Positions 1 to 9,026 of a stretch of 64,000 nucleotides of DNA are shown in pieces. A model generated the notes under the pieces. The model was not told the DNA's origin, searched no databases, and worked only from the letters and a program-made list of their open reading frames with translations. Position 1 is the stretch's first letter; the number at the start of each line of letters is the position of its first letter. Made by a program: the position numbers and the translations under genes. Where the stretch lies: positions 1 to 64,000 of the forward strand of contig JAEWIS010000060.1 in assembly GCA_023386955.1 (NCBI GenBank), given 5' to 3'. This DNA is from Bacillota bacterium. Its GTDB lineage: Bacteria; Bacillota; Bacilli; Paenibacillales; NBRC-103111.

Positions 1-98
1 GTGTAGGCGTCGGCGTAGGAGTAGGAGTCGGTGTAGGTGTAAGCGTCGGCGTAGGCGTCGGTGTAGGTGTAGGTGTCGGTGTCGGTGTAGGCGGCTTT
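1..98 (-). repeat. Hexamer repeat encoding a Pro-Thr linker
   Basis: On the plus strand this stretch is a run of GGTGTA/GGCGTC-like hexamers. On the coding strand these read as alternating CCN-ACN codons, that is (Pro-Thr)n. Third positions vary, so selection seems to act on the peptide rather than on the DNA. It continues past the window edge, so the copy number is unknown. Confidence 0.85.
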
Positions 99-955
99 GG
101 TTCCTCCGGTATGGTGCCTTCAAATGGATAGTGATGGGTTTCGCCGGAGGAGCCTTTCATGGAGCTGGCGATAACCGTCCCGTTGATTTGTCCATTGGAG
201 AAGGACAGGTCCGCCCAAGGCGCCAGCACGGAGCCCCGGATTTGCAGCCCGGACATGGAGATGGTTTTGGCTTCATAGAAGTTGTACAGCACGTAACGTG
301 CCCGGTTGGAGTTTTGGTCCAGGGAGGGCATTCTGGAGATGCTTTCGCCGCTTACATTTACAATGACGGTAGCGCCGTTGGGAATGTTTTCGATGTTGAA
401 GGTATGGGAGGAGGCAAGCATGCTGCCCGGCACGGCAAACACGGTAGCGCCGGCATTGGTACCCTTCAAGGTAATGGTGCCGTAGCTCTCCAGGGTAGTC
501 CCATTGGCAGTAAGCTTGGATAGGTCTGTAGACAGGGTCCGCAGGTGTGTAAAAGCAGCCTCGAAATCAATCGGATTATCCTTGCGCCATGTGCCATAAC
601 GAACAGTGACGCTGTTGTTCAACTTTCCCCCGTATACGGCATTTCCAAAAAAGACCTGCCCGCCGTTGTAGTTCACATCCCCGCCGGCAACGAATACATC
701 CGTTCCGTTGGCAGATGAATCCAGCTTGTCACCCACGCCGAAATTGCTGAGGGTGGCATTCCCTCCCACGGCCAGTCTGCCCTCTGTATCCGAGGATTGG
801 TTGATGTTCCCAAGCAGGAAGATATTGAAGTCCTGGGCAATACCAAGCGGCTTCGCCGTAGAGGCTGCCCCGCCTTCGGCCCATACTGCAGGGACACTGC
901 TGAACATTAAAGCCCCTGCCAGAAAAACATGCAGCACACCTTTCATTTTCTTCAT
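1..955 (-). CDS. Choice-of-anchor A family surface protein (3' end outside window)
   Basis: This is a secreted surface protein whose C-terminus lies beyond the left edge. Translation from the ATG at 955, behind a GAAGGAGGAA site, gives an N-terminal signal peptide (MKKMKGVLHVFLAGAL...) ending near AWAEG. A domain typical of choice-of-anchor A proteins follows, recognised by an early FNIFLLGNI segment, an AVGGNATLSNF stretch and a late RGSVLAPWADLSF segment. The last visible residues are a Pro-Thr dipeptide repeat, probably a wall-spanning linker before a sorting signal or other anchor. The domain is known from surface adhesins, and no catalytic residues are evident. It is transcribed divergently from the SLH/CAP gene. 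The family call is from sequence resemblance only, and the missing end prevents a statement on anchoring. Confidence 0.75.
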   Translation of the reverse strand, partial: MKKMKGVLHVFLAGALMFSSVPAVWAEGGAASTAKPLGIAQDFNIFLLGNINQSSDTEGRLAVGGNATLSNFGVGDKLDSSANGTDVFVAGGDVNYNGGQVFFGNAVYGGKLNNSVTVRYGTWRKDNPIDFEAAFTHLRTLSTDLSKLTANGTTLESYGTITLKGTNAGATVFAVPGSMLASSHTFNIENIPNGATVIVNVSGESISRMPSLDQNSNRARYVLYNFYEAKTISMSGLQIRGSVLAPWADLSFSNGQINGTVIASSMKGSSGETHHYPFEGTIPEEPKPPTPTPTPTPTPTPTPTLTPTPTPTPTPTPT

Positions 956-1169
956 CGGCCTTCCTCCTTCCAAATAATTACAATCCGCACTAATGTTCTT
1001 AATAAAGAATAATTCTAATTCTAGCATCCTGCTCTGAACAAATACTGAACATCGAAACCTGGGTAAAACGGTAAAAATTTGTTGAACTTTTCCGACAAAA
1101 GTTCCTATTCACTCTATCAACCGATATACTAATATAGAAGAAGCCAAAAAACTTGAAGGAGTGCCGCAT

Positions 1170-2624
1170 ATGTTTATCCGCCTCAAAGCCATCGCAGCCA
1201 AAACGGCACTTACCCTCTGTGCCATCATGCTCCTAACGCCAACCCATGCAGGTGCCGCAGGAACGAATAACGGTACTTTTACCGATATCAAGCAGCATTG
1301 GGCCCGCCAGACCATTGAGTGGGCAGCCTCCCAAGGCATTGCCGACGGGTATGAAAATGGTGCCTTCCAGCCGGACGGAAAGGTATCCGAGCCGGAATTT
1401 CTTGCTATGCTGATCAGAACCCTTGGGCCCGGGGAGGTTTTGGCGGGTGCCAGTGATCCGTGGTACAAGCCATATTATGTGTATGCACAAGAGATGCATT
1501 GGATGCTAACTCAAGCCTCCGGTGCTGATTCCTATAACCGCGGGCATGTGGCCCGGCTGATGGCATCTGCCCAGGGACATGCGCTGCCCCTGTCAGAAGC
1601 GGTCCAGTATCTTCTGGATGAAGGTTTATCCCAAGGCAAATATGCTGCTTCCGTGGAGGGGTATGCTTCCGGGGAGTCCTTGACCCGGGCGGAGGCAGTT
1701 CAATTCCTGCGCAACGCCAAGGAACAGGGGCTGGTGCTGAAGGCTGCTCCGGAAGCGCCCGCAGGACTGCAAAGCGGGCTGCAGGCAAGAGGTATTTCCC
1801 TGGGGGATTCAGCGGCCTATGTACAGGCCGTATTGGGAGAACCCGACCGCAAGGATGCCAGTATTTACGGTTTTGAATGGCAGGTTTTCAGCCGGGATCT
1901 CCGGCAGTATACCTTGGTTGGCCTCCGGGACGGCAAGGTAGCCGGGCTGTACACCTCGGGAACCGATTGGCTGGCCCCCGGCGGAGTAAGCGCCAACAGC
2001 AGCAAGGCCCAGGTAACGGGCAAGTGGGGAGAGCCCCTTTCGCGTATATTGAAGGGAAATACGTGGTATTCGCTGCAAAATGCAGGCTACTCCCAGGTGT
2101 TCGAGCGGGACGACGCTTACGTTACCTTCTATTACGACCTGCAGAATGAGGGGCAAATCAGCGGGATGAAGCTGGTAGCCAAGGCAGAGGAGGAACAGGC
2201 TGCCTCCCGGAACGGGCAATCCGGAGACTTGCTCAGGGAGGCCTTCGAGCGGGAAACCCTGGATCTGGCCAATGCCGAACGGGTAAAGCGCGGACTTCCC
2301 GCTTTATTATGGAACGATACGGCTGCTGCGGTAGCCAGAGCACACAGCTCCGACATGCAGTCCAATGGATATTTTGCCCATGACGACCAGAGCGGACGTA
2401 TGCCTTGGGACCGCGCGGAGGATGCGGGACTTTCTTACCGCCTCTTCGCCGAGAATATTGCGGCAGGCCAGACGGATGCGCTGGCGGCCCATTACGGCTG
2501 GCTGAACTCCACTACCGGCCACCGGGAGAATCTGTTGGGGAGCAATACCCATTTTGGAGCGGGAGTGGCATTTGGAGGCAAATTCGGCGTTTATTATACG
2601 GAAAATTTCTATACCCCGTCTTGA
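1170..2624 (+). CDS. Secreted SLH and CAP-domain (YkwD-like) protein
   Basis: This is a predicted exported wall protein of 484 residues. A signal peptide ends near THAGAA. One clear SLH domain follows (FTDIKQHWA..., then GIADGYENGAFQPDGKV), with a weaker SLH-like segment after it. Residues about 210-330 resemble the CAP-associated domain (ISLGDSAAYVQAVLGEP). The last 120 residues are a CAP/SCP domain with the expected LANAERVKRGLPAL opening, His residues in ARAHSSDM and AHDDQSG, AENIAAG and GHRENLL. SLH domains bind secondary cell-wall polymers. The biochemical role of bacterial CAP domains is mostly unknown. The ATG at 1170 was preferred over the GTG at 1161 because the GAAGGA site overlaps that GTG. 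The gene stands alone and is divergent from the choice-of-anchor gene. Confidence 0.85.
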   Translation: MFIRLKAIAAKTALTLCAIMLLTPTHAGAAGTNNGTFTDIKQHWARQTIEWAASQGIADGYENGAFQPDGKVSEPEFLAMLIRTLGPGEVLAGASDPWYKPYYVYAQEMHWMLTQASGADSYNRGHVARLMASAQGHALPLSEAVQYLLDEGLSQGKYAASVEGYASGESLTRAEAVQFLRNAKEQGLVLKAAPEAPAGLQSGLQARGISLGDSAAYVQAVLGEPDRKDASIYGFEWQVFSRDLRQYTLVGLRDGKVAGLYTSGTDWLAPGGVSANSSKAQVTGKWGEPLSRILKGNTWYSLQNAGYSQVFERDDAYVTFYYDLQNEGQISGMKLVAKAEEEQAASRNGQSGDLLREAFERETLDLANAERVKRGLPALLWNDTAAAVARAHSSDMQSNGYFAHDDQSGRMPWDRAEDAGLSYRLFAENIAAGQTDALAAHYGWLNSTTGHRENLLGSNTHFGAGVAFGGKFGVYYTENFYTPS

Positions 2625-2692
2625 GGTTAGTCAGGTCAGACCGTTTGAACGCAGGCCGACCGGTCGTTTATTCGCAGCATGGAGGGATTCTA

Positions 2693-3199
2693 GTGTGCAG
2701 TATATTGGAGGTTTTCCGAAACCGTTACAGCTGCCGCGCCTATAAGGCGGATCCGGTAGAGGAGGAGAAGCTGGCTGTGATCCTGGAGGCCGCCCGGCTG
2801 GCGCCCACCGCAGCCAACCGGCAGCCTTTCCGGCTGGTGGTAGTGAAAACAGAGGGCCGGCAGGAGGAGCTGCGGCGGATTTATCCGAAGGAGTGGTTTG
2901 TCCAGGCGCCCCTCATCGTTGGTGTATGTGCACTGCCCAACAAAGCATGGGTCCGGCGGGACGGCAAAAACTACGCGGATGTGGACGTGTCCATCGTCAT
3001 GGACCATATGGTTCTGGCTGCTTCCGCACTTGGCCTGGGCACCTGCTGGGTGGGTGCCTTCGACGCCGGTATCACCCGGGAAATCCTCGGGTTAGACCCG
3101 GAGCTGGAGCCGGTTGCGTTCACACCCTTGGGGTATCCTCTTGATGCCCCCGCAGCCAAGGTGCGCAAGCAGCTGGAGGAGCTTGTGCTTTACAGATAG
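2693..3199 (+). CDS. Nitroreductase family protein (short, 168 aa)
   Basis: This is a probable FMN-dependent NAD(P)H oxidoreductase. The N-terminal FRNRYSCRAYKADPV matches the flavin-phosphate binding motif of the family (R-S/C-x-R). APTAANRQPFRLVVV matches the conserved PSAxNxQPW segment, and the C-terminal half has LGLGTCWVGAF and VAFTPLGYPL. The GTG at 2693 follows GGAGGG at 2681-2686 with a six-base gap, which fixes a start well inside the longer open frame. At 168 residues it belongs to the short branch. Its substrate cannot be inferred. It may be co-transcribed with the SLH/CAP gene 68 bases upstream. Confidence 0.85.
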   Translation: MCSILEVFRNRYSCRAYKADPVEEEKLAVILEAARLAPTAANRQPFRLVVVKTEGRQEELRRIYPKEWFVQAPLIVGVCALPNKAWVRRDGKNYADVDVSIVMDHMVLAASALGLGTCWVGAFDAGITREILGLDPELEPVAFTPLGYPLDAPAAKVRKQLEELVLYR

Positions 3200-3344
3200 T
3201 CCTCTCCGGCGGACCGCCGTTTTTTTCGTTCAGCTTTGTAAAAGATGTGTAAAAAGCCTAATCCGGGGCCAGCCCGATTCCGATAAAGAAAGATGTGGAA
3301 AAAAGCCGGATGCTGCAACACGATGACGAAAGGGAGATGAATTC

Positions 3345-5954
3345 ATGCAATTGAAACGGGTCATGCTGGTTATGCTGTTGCTTGCCCTTATAACCAATAC
3401 TATCGGCCTTGGTGCGACAGCCGCAGTGGCTGCCACTACATCAGAAGAAATTTCCAGCCTTGTGCTGAACAAGAATGAATTGACTATGGAAGTGGGCAGT
3501 ACCGCTGCGCTGACGGCTACCGCCGTCTTTGTCAACGGCTCTACCTCTACGGTAACGGTTAAGACCGAATGGAATTCGGGCTCTCCCGCAGTGGCTTCGG
3601 TTTATGCAGGGACTGTTTCGGCCAAGTCCGAGGGCAAGGCAGTTATCACCGCCACGTACCTGGGACAGACCGTAGTGGTGAATGTAACCGTTGTGAAGCG
3701 TGTGCGCACACTGGTGAAGGACAAGCAGACCGTAGATTTGCGCAAGGGGGAAGACGAACAGGTCACCCTGACCGCCTATTATGATGATGGAACCACCGAG
3801 GATGTAACCAAAAAGGCGGAATGGAACAGCGATTCCAGCTCCGTTGCAACAGTAGTCAACGGCTTGATCAAAGGCCAGAATTCAGGCCGGGCTGTGGTCA
3901 CGGCAGCATACAATGGCCAATCCGTTTCCATCCCTGTCGATGTTGAGATTGTGAAGCGGATCGATTCCAACAAACGGGAGCTGTCTCTTCTGTTGAAGCA
4001 GAGCGAGAAGCTTACGCTGACCGCCACCTATCCGGATGGCAGCACAACGGATGTCACCGACCTGGCGGAATGGGAATCCAAGGACCCGGATATTGCCGAT
4101 GTCATCAAGGGCGAGGTTAAGGGCTACGGCTCCGGCCAAACCCAGATTACGGCTACCTACGGCACCAAAACCACCACCATCTGGGTGGACGTGGACCTGG
4201 CGGTAAAGCTGAGCTTGAACAAAACCAGTCTCTTCCTAAAGAAGGACACCTCCGAGGATCTGATTCTCACCGCTACCTATGCGGACGGAACCACGGACAA
4301 GGAGCTGGCTTCCCGGGCAACCTGGACCACCAGCGATCCTGCAGTAGCTACAGTCACCAAGGGTAAAATTATTGCCAACGGCACAGGTGAAGCCACCATT
4401 ACCGCTACCTACGTGGACAAAACTGTATCCGTAACAGTGGATGTGGGCGTGGCCCGGCTGTTGACTGCAGATAAGGAGGAGCTGTTCCTCCAGGCGAACC
4501 AAACGGACAAGCTGAAGCTGACCGCTACCTATGCCGACGGCAAAACCGAGGATGTAACGGAAAAGGCGGACTGGGCTTCAGCCGACTCCTCCATTGCTTA
4601 TGTGCAGAAGGGCTCCATTACCACCTATAAAGCCGGCAAAACGGAAATTACTGCTACCTATGGCGGCAAAAGCGTCAAGATTGCCCTGTCGGTGGATGTA
4701 CCCACCAAGCTTTTGCTCAGCGCCACCAAGGTTAACTTCCAGATCGGCAGCACGGAAAGCCTGAAGCTGGAGGCATTGTTCAGCGACGGTACCCAAACGG
4801 ATGTGACCGGCTTGGCCAAATGGAGCACCAGTGATGCCGCTATAGCCGATGTGACCAAGGGAATTGTGTCGGGTATCGACACGGGGGTCGCGACGATTAC
4901 TGTGGAATACGGCACCCGCAAAGCAACGGTGACCGTCTCCGTTGGAGTGCTGAAGAGCCTGACCACCACGAATGAACAGAAGCTGACCTTAGCCAAGGGG
5001 GATACCCGGGATCTGAAGGTTGCCGCCACCTTTACCGACAGCACCAAAAAGGATGTGACCGGTGAAGCGGTGTGGGCCAGCAGCAATGCCAAGGTAGTCA
5101 CGATTGATGAAAACGGCCATCTGATTGCCGTTGCATCAGGGACTGCTACCGTTACCGCCACCTTCGGGGGCAAAACCTGCGAGTTCGACGTGCAGGTGGA
5201 TACCGCTCAAACCCTGACCGCAAGTCCCACCGTTCTGGTTTTCGATTTGGGCGAGGTGAAGAGCATCGCGCTTACAGCCAAGGACCGGGACGGCAAAACC
5301 ACCAATGTGGCGCCAACGGCTGAATGGAGCACCAGCAATGCCTCCATTGCTACCGTGGATAAGGGTGTCGTTACTCCCGTTGCCCGTGGCAAGGTGACAA
5401 TCACCGCCAAGTACGGCGGCCAATCCGTCTCTGTCACCGCGGAAATCGGTGTGGCCCAGGCGCTGAATGCCAGCAAGCGGGTCATCAACATCAAGTCCGG
5501 AGAGAGTGTGCAGATCACCCTCAGCTCGCAGCTGTCCGACAACACGAAGAAGGATGTGGATGCTACCGCTGCTGTGTGGAAATCCGGCTCCTACAATGTG
5601 GCGGACGTGGTAGACGGCCTGATCACCGGTATGGGACCGGGCACTACGACAGTAACGGCCACCTTCGGGGGCAAAAGCGTCTCCATTACGGTTAACGTGG
5701 ACACCTTGAAGTATCTGCAGACTGACCATGTTCTGGTAAACATGAGCGTCGGCTCCACCATGAAGGTGAAGGCAACCGCCACTTATGCGGATCAAACGGA
5801 GGAGGATGTCTCCGTAGCGGGCCTCTGGACCACCTCCAACATTAAGGTAGCGGATGTGAAGGACGGTGTCATCCGTGCCATCGGCAAGGGCAAGGCTACC
5901 ATTACCATCACCTTTGCCAAAAAGAAAACGTATGTCTATGTAACCGTAAATTAA
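3345..5954 (+). CDS. Secreted protein of ten tandem Big_2 Ig-like domains
   Basis: After a signal peptide ending near ATAAVAA, the 869-residue product is made almost entirely of ten repeats of about 83 residues. Each repeat opens with a variant of L-x-x-x-K-x-x-L-x-L-x-x-G, continues LTATYADGTTxDVT and W-x-S-x-x-xVATV, and ends with AxGxGxATITATYGGKxVxVxV. This is the bacterial Ig-like fold group 2, usually a spacer or adhesive stalk. No SLH domain, LPXTG motif, catalytic domain or transmembrane tail is present, so how it stays at the surface is unclear. Start ATG has GAAAGGGAG upstream. The DNA repeats are diverged, so recombination between domains is probably old. It is followed by a terminator. 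Confidence 0.9.
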   Translation: MQLKRVMLVMLLLALITNTIGLGATAAVAATTSEEISSLVLNKNELTMEVGSTAALTATAVFVNGSTSTVTVKTEWNSGSPAVASVYAGTVSAKSEGKAVITATYLGQTVVVNVTVVKRVRTLVKDKQTVDLRKGEDEQVTLTAYYDDGTTEDVTKKAEWNSDSSSVATVVNGLIKGQNSGRAVVTAAYNGQSVSIPVDVEIVKRIDSNKRELSLLLKQSEKLTLTATYPDGSTTDVTDLAEWESKDPDIADVIKGEVKGYGSGQTQITATYGTKTTTIWVDVDLAVKLSLNKTSLFLKKDTSEDLILTATYADGTTDKELASRATWTTSDPAVATVTKGKIIANGTGEATITATYVDKTVSVTVDVGVARLLTADKEELFLQANQTDKLKLTATYADGKTEDVTEKADWASADSSIAYVQKGSITTYKAGKTEITATYGGKSVKIALSVDVPTKLLLSATKVNFQIGSTESLKLEALFSDGTQTDVTGLAKWSTSDAAIADVTKGIVSGIDTGVATITVEYGTRKATVTVSVGVLKSLTTTNEQKLTLAKGDTRDLKVAATFTDSTKKDVTGEAVWASSNAKVVTIDENGHLIAVASGTATVTATFGGKTCEFDVQVDTAQTLTASPTVLVFDLGEVKSIALTAKDRDGKTTNVAPTAEWSTSNASIATVDKGVVTPVARGKVTITAKYGGQSVSVTAEIGVAQALNASKRVINIKSGESVQITLSSQLSDNTKKDVDATAAVWKSGSYNVADVVDGLITGMGPGTTTVTATFGGKSVSITVNVDTLKYLQTDHVLVNMSVGSTMKVKATATYADQTEEDVSVAGLWTTSNIKVADVKDGVIRAIGKGKATITITFAKKKTYVYVTVN

Positions 5955-5972
5955 GCAAATTAGCCCATAAAA

Positions 5973-6005
5973 GAAGCCCCCGGTCCATAAAACCGGGGGC
6001 TGTTT
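5973..6005. terminator. Bidirectional intrinsic terminator
   Basis: A nine-base GC stem, gcccccggt with accgggggc, surrounds a short loop. The minus strand continues into CTTCTTTTA and the plus strand into TGTTTGC. It sits between the convergent Big_2 and glycerophosphodiesterase genes and can serve both. Confidence 0.85.
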
Positions 6006-6040
6006 GCTATGTCCGCAAAAGCTGGCTGTATCGCTCATAT

Positions 6041-6760
6041 CTACCCCCGAAGGGCCTTGAATTTGCCAGGGTAATTGGTGATAACGGCGTCCACACCGGC
6101 AGCGGCCATCCGGCGGTAGTCCTCATCGCTGTTGACGGTCCAGGGGCGGACCTTCACCCCTGCCATATGGGCATTCATGACAATTTCAGGGGTGACGGCC
6201 AGGTAATGGGGATGAAGGCTGCGGGCGCCCACGAAAGCAGCGTATTCCCAAGGTCTGTACAGCCCTTCGGCGTAGAGGACTGCCGATTCTATATCCGGTG
6301 CCATCGCTGCCAGCCGTGCTATGCTGTAATGGTTAAAGGAGGAGAGCACAATGCGCTTTTCCATGCCGTACTGCCGGATCATTCGTACAACGAGCTCTTC
6401 CATACCCTCATAAGGAACAATGCCGTTCTTCAGCTCAATGTTCAGCTCCAGCTGCGTTGGGGCCAGAAGCTCCAGCACCTGGGCCAGCAGCGGGATACCT
6501 TCGCCCATGTATGCCTCCTGGCCGAAGGACGCATCCAGCCCGCGCAGCTCCTCCCAGGTCCGGCTGTACACCGGTCCCGTGCCGTCGGTGGTCCGGTCCA
6601 GGGTTTCATCGTGAATAACCACTACCTGTCTGTCTGCGGTGAGCTGCACGTCCAGCTCGAGGCCCTCAGCACCTTCCTCCAGGGCCAGACGGAAGGCGGC
6701 CATGGTGTTCTCGGGTGCGTGGCCGGATGCCCCGCGGTGGGCGTAAATCAAAGGGTACAT
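6041..6760 (-). CDS. Glycerophosphodiester phosphodiesterase
   Basis: A cytosolic GDPD (no signal peptide) of 239 residues that should hydrolyse glycerophosphodiesters to glycerol-3-phosphate and an alcohol. The catalytic motifs are all present: HRGASGHAPENTMAAF near the N-terminus, ELDVQLTADRQVVVIHDETLDRTTDG with the metal-binding Glu/Asp and second His, and LNIELK. C-terminal VRPWTVN and GVDAVITNYP complete the TIM barrel. The ATG at 6760 has AAAGGAGG eight bases upstream, so the ten-residue extension in the open frame is not used. It resembles UgpQ-type enzymes. It is adjacent to and co-directional with the metallophosphoesterase gene, 58 bases apart, and probably shares its transcript. 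Confidence 0.92.
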   Translation of the reverse strand: MYPLIYAHRGASGHAPENTMAAFRLALEEGAEGLELDVQLTADRQVVVIHDETLDRTTDGTGPVYSRTWEELRGLDASFGQEAYMGEGIPLLAQVLELLAPTQLELNIELKNGIVPYEGMEELVVRMIRQYGMEKRIVLSSFNHYSIARLAAMAPDIESAVLYAEGLYRPWEYAAFVGARSLHPHYLAVTPEIVMNAHMAGVKVRPWTVNSDEDYRRMAAAGVDAVITNYPGKFKALRG

Positions 6761-6818
6761 TGCGGTTCCTCCTTTAGGTACGGGATTCACTTGCTATGGA
6801 TTGGGGCGCATACACGCC

Positions 6819-7859
6819 CTACGCCAGCGGAATGCTCCAGTCGGCAGCGGCTATCCACTCCTTCTTGGAGAATTCCCGCCCTCTGATATCTACCGCCCCC
6901 TCATATACCTGAATAAACAGGCCTTGGGACAGCTCGCCGCGGGTACGGGTGACAGAAGCGTTCATAAACCAGTGGAAGCTCTCTTTGGTATACCGGTTGG
7001 GCAAATTCAGGTCCTGATGGGTATGCCCGGAGAAGACGAACAAATTGGGGTAGGGCAAAAGAAGCTTACGGAACTCGGTGGCGCGGATAAGCCGGTGGTT
7101 GCCGCCCTCAGAGCCGATGGCGGGCAGAGGCTGATGGATAAAGATGAGAGCGGGGCTGCCGTCCGCATGGGGCTTCAGCGTCTCCTCCAGCCAAGCCAGC
7201 TGCTCATCGGAATACCAGGCTCCCTCCTGGACATCCGGCTTCTCCTGGACGTAGGCTTCCTGGGAAACCATAATCAGGTGCACACCGTTCACCCAGGCAT
7301 CCGCATAGGGCTTATCCATACCCATAAATTTCTGGAAGCGGTCCCTGGCACCCTTGTCGGTTTTGCCGTTGGGCACCGTCTCGGTGCTCCAGGCGCCCTC
7401 CTTGGTCAGCCAAATATCATAATATTCATGGTTGCCCATATTGCCGTACAGCGGCGGCAGCTTGTATTGGTTGAAGGTGGTCCGGAGCAGCTTGTAGTCC
7501 AGCTCCCGGGCATAGGTGGTCAGGTCCCCGCCCAAAACGATGGCGTCGGAGGTTTCCTTCAGAGAGGTCAGATCCTTGAGGGCGGTGTGGACCTTGTCCA
7601 CAACAGGCTGGGAATCGATCATGTGGATGTCGCTGAGCAGAAATACAGTGGCCAATAGCTTCCCTTTTTCCACGGGTGCCGCAGGGGCTGGACTGGAGGT
7701 GGGGGAGGCAGAGGGCTGCGCTGCTTCGGGAGTAGGTGCTTCCGCGGCGTTAAGCGGCGGCGTTCCACCATCCATGAGCTTGCGCATAAACACCGACCCG
7801 GATGCTGCCACAAGCGCAATGCCGGCCAGGAGCCACTTGACGAAGCTTCTTCGGTTCAT
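6819..7859 (-). CDS. Tat-exported calcineurin-like metallophosphoesterase
   Basis: The 346-residue protein starts MNRRSFVKWLLAGIAL, a twin-arginine signal of the RRxFVK type, followed by a Pro/Ser/Ala-rich linker. The phosphoesterase signature blocks follow in order: LSDIHMID, VLGGDLT, GNMGNHEYYD and FSGHTHQD, giving the Asp, Asn and His ligands of a dimetal site. Export in folded form fits a metalloenzyme loaded in the cytoplasm. The substrate is unknown; relatives act on nucleotides, phospholipids or phosphodiesters. The neighbouring GDPD suggests, but does not prove, a shared role in phosphorus scavenging. Confidence 0.88.
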   Translation of the reverse strand: MNRRSFVKWLLAGIALVAASGSVFMRKLMDGGTPPLNAAEAPTPEAAQPSASPTSSPAPAAPVEKGKLLATVFLLSDIHMIDSQPVVDKVHTALKDLTSLKETSDAIVLGGDLTTYARELDYKLLRTTFNQYKLPPLYGNMGNHEYYDIWLTKEGAWSTETVPNGKTDKGARDRFQKFMGMDKPYADAWVNGVHLIMVSQEAYVQEKPDVQEGAWYSDEQLAWLEETLKPHADGSPALIFIHQPLPAIGSEGGNHRLIRATEFRKLLLPYPNLFVFSGHTHQDLNLPNRYTKESFHWFMNASVTRTRGELSQGLFIQVYEGAVDIRGREFSKKEWIAAADWSIPLA

Positions 7860-7950
7860 AGGTGATCGGTGCCTCCTTGCCTTTGCAGGCTGTAGATAGT
7901 TCTATTTTACTTGCTAAGCAGACGCCAGGCAATTGAAACAGGAGACACCA

Positions 7951-7998
7951 AAAAGAGTCCCCCACACGCTTGGATCGCAAGCATGGAAGGACTCTTAT
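7951..7998 (-). terminator. Intrinsic terminator of the pspC-like operon
   Basis: Read on the minus strand, AAGAGTCC pairs with GGACTCTT and the stem is followed by TTTTGG. An inner GCTTG/CAAGC stem fills the loop. It lies just after the stop codon of the PspC-domain gene. Confidence 0.75.
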
Positions 7999-8006
7999 CG
8001 GACAGC

Positions 8007-8363
8007 TTATTCTGCCCGCTCATACGCATCCAGACGGCTCCGGAGCTCCCGGATCTCTCTGGACAGGATTTCCTTTTCCTTGCTCCAGGAAATCTCCGGC
8101 ACCGCTGCCGGTGCAGGCTCCCGGGTGTCAAAGCCGTATGCCCGGGAGGAGGGTACATACATGTATGCACCAGCGGGCATGGCGTCTTCAACGGGAAGCA
8201 GCATAGCCGCAATGACATATACCAGCAGGAGGAGCCCGCCGGTGAAAATAATGCCAACGGTAACAAAGGCCCGTACCCAGGCGGAGTTTACCCCCAGGTT
8301 AGCTGCGATCCCTCCGCATAGCCCAAACAGTTTTGCATCTGTTCTCGAACGTGCCAGCTTCAT
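8007..8363 (-). CDS. PspC-domain membrane protein
   Basis: The first 60 residues form a PspC domain: a basic N-terminus, KLFGLCGGIAANLGVNSAWVRA, then one hydrophobic helix (FVTVGIIFTGGLLLLVYVIAAMLL) and the conserved LLPVED end. A 50-residue tail follows with a short charged helix (SKEKEILSREIRELRSRLDAYE) that may form a coiled coil. In B. subtilis and enterics, PspC-type proteins work in envelope stress sensing, often with PspA; a PspA homolog occurs near the far end of this window but is not linked. The start lies 3 bases after the upstream stop, so the two genes are translationally coupled. Confidence 0.85.
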   Translation of the reverse strand: MKLARSRTDAKLFGLCGGIAANLGVNSAWVRAFVTVGIIFTGGLLLLVYVIAAMLLPVEDAMPAGAYMYVPSSRAYGFDTREPAPAAVPEISWSKEKEILSREIRELRSRLDAYERAE

Positions 8364-8366
8364 GAT

Positions 8367-8552
8367 TTAGGCCTCCAATTCCAGCGGATTTTTGTTCCGG
8401 AGCAGGGACAGCCCGTATGCGATGGCGCCTGCTGCCGCAGCGATGGCGATGATGCCGCCGAACTGGCTGAGCAAAGCCACGCCCAGTATGCCTGCAAGAA
8501 GAAGGGAGACAGTCCGGGCAGGATTGCTGCCTGTTTTTTTCATTTCTGTCAT
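8367..8552 (-). CDS. Small membrane protein upstream of pspC-like gene
   Basis: A 61-residue protein with one long hydrophobic stretch of about 37 residues (VSLLLAGILGVALLSQFGGIIAI...), enough for one or two membrane passes, ending in a short charged tail. I do not recognise a family. Its role is suggested only by tight linkage to the PspC-domain gene. A GAAAGGAAG site lies upstream of the ATG at 8552. A second in-frame ATG at 8543 is possible. Confidence 0.65.
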   Translation of the reverse strand: MTEMKKTGSNPARTVSLLLAGILGVALLSQFGGIIAIAAAAGAIAYGLSLLRNKNPLELEA

Positions 8553-8960
8553 AAGGGATTCTTCCTTTCGTTACGCCCCCGGTCGTAGAACTCGGACGGC
8601 GGTAATATTGGTTTATTCTTTTATGTATTTTTGAAGGCGAGAATGGTTCGCGCTGTTGTGCTTGATACCTTTATGGTAATGGAAAACCGGTCCGGCCAAA
8701 ACCGTCCCGGGCAGGTAATTGGCACTGGACCTAAGGCGGGGGCTCCCTCAAACCGGGGGCGGTTCAAAAAAATTTTTTGGTGTTTTTTTGAAGCGTTTTA
8801 ACCCTCCGCGAAGCCTTTATTTTGGCGGAAATTAGGCCGAAAATGATGTGGGCAGAGGGGGCTGGAGGAGGCTGAAAACCGTCTTTGGGGCCAAAAAAGG
8901 GGAGGACAATCCTCTTGGAATTTGCTATAGTCCATAGGTAGGCTTTTTGCTAGGGTGCTA
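8553..8960. other. Intergenic region without a recognised gene
   Basis: About 400 bases separate the divergent small membrane gene and the nrd promoter. There is an A/T palindrome (AAAAAATTTTTT near 8767) with a T-run after it, and a GC-rich stretch before it. I see no convincing gene or RNA here. Confidence 0.5.
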
Positions 8961-8968
8961 TTTATGCA

Positions 8969-8998
8969 TTGACAAAACACCAATATATTGATTAGAAT
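8969..8998 (+). promoter_or_regulatory. Sigma-A type promoter of the nrd cluster
   Basis: TTGACA at 8969-8974 and TAGAAT at 8993-8998, with an 18-base spacer, form a good housekeeping promoter. Transcription would begin near 9005, placing the whole cobalamin riboswitch in the leader. Confidence 0.65.
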
Positions 8999-9025
8999 TT
9001 GATAAGTGACCACAAGATATAGTTT
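8978..9025 (+). promoter_or_regulatory. Candidate tandem NrdR boxes
   Basis: Two 16-base sites resemble the NrdR consensus ACACWATATWTTGTGT. CACCAATATATTGATT (8978-8993) matches at about 11 positions and lies in the promoter spacer. CCACAAGATATAGTTT (9010-9025) matches at about 13 positions and lies at the transcription start. Their starts are 32 bases apart, three helical turns, which is the usual arrangement of NrdR box pairs. NrdR is the general repressor of nrd operons. The match is by eye. Confidence 0.55.
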
Positions 9026-9026
9026 T

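Noticed and set aside
1..98. Possible CRISPR or satellite at the left edge
   Set aside because: The repeats are hexamers in frame, coding for Pro-Thr, with no spacers.
5136..6038. A 300-residue minus-strand open frame
   Set aside because: It is antisense to the Big_2 repeats and reads through the terminator. No protein features are seen.
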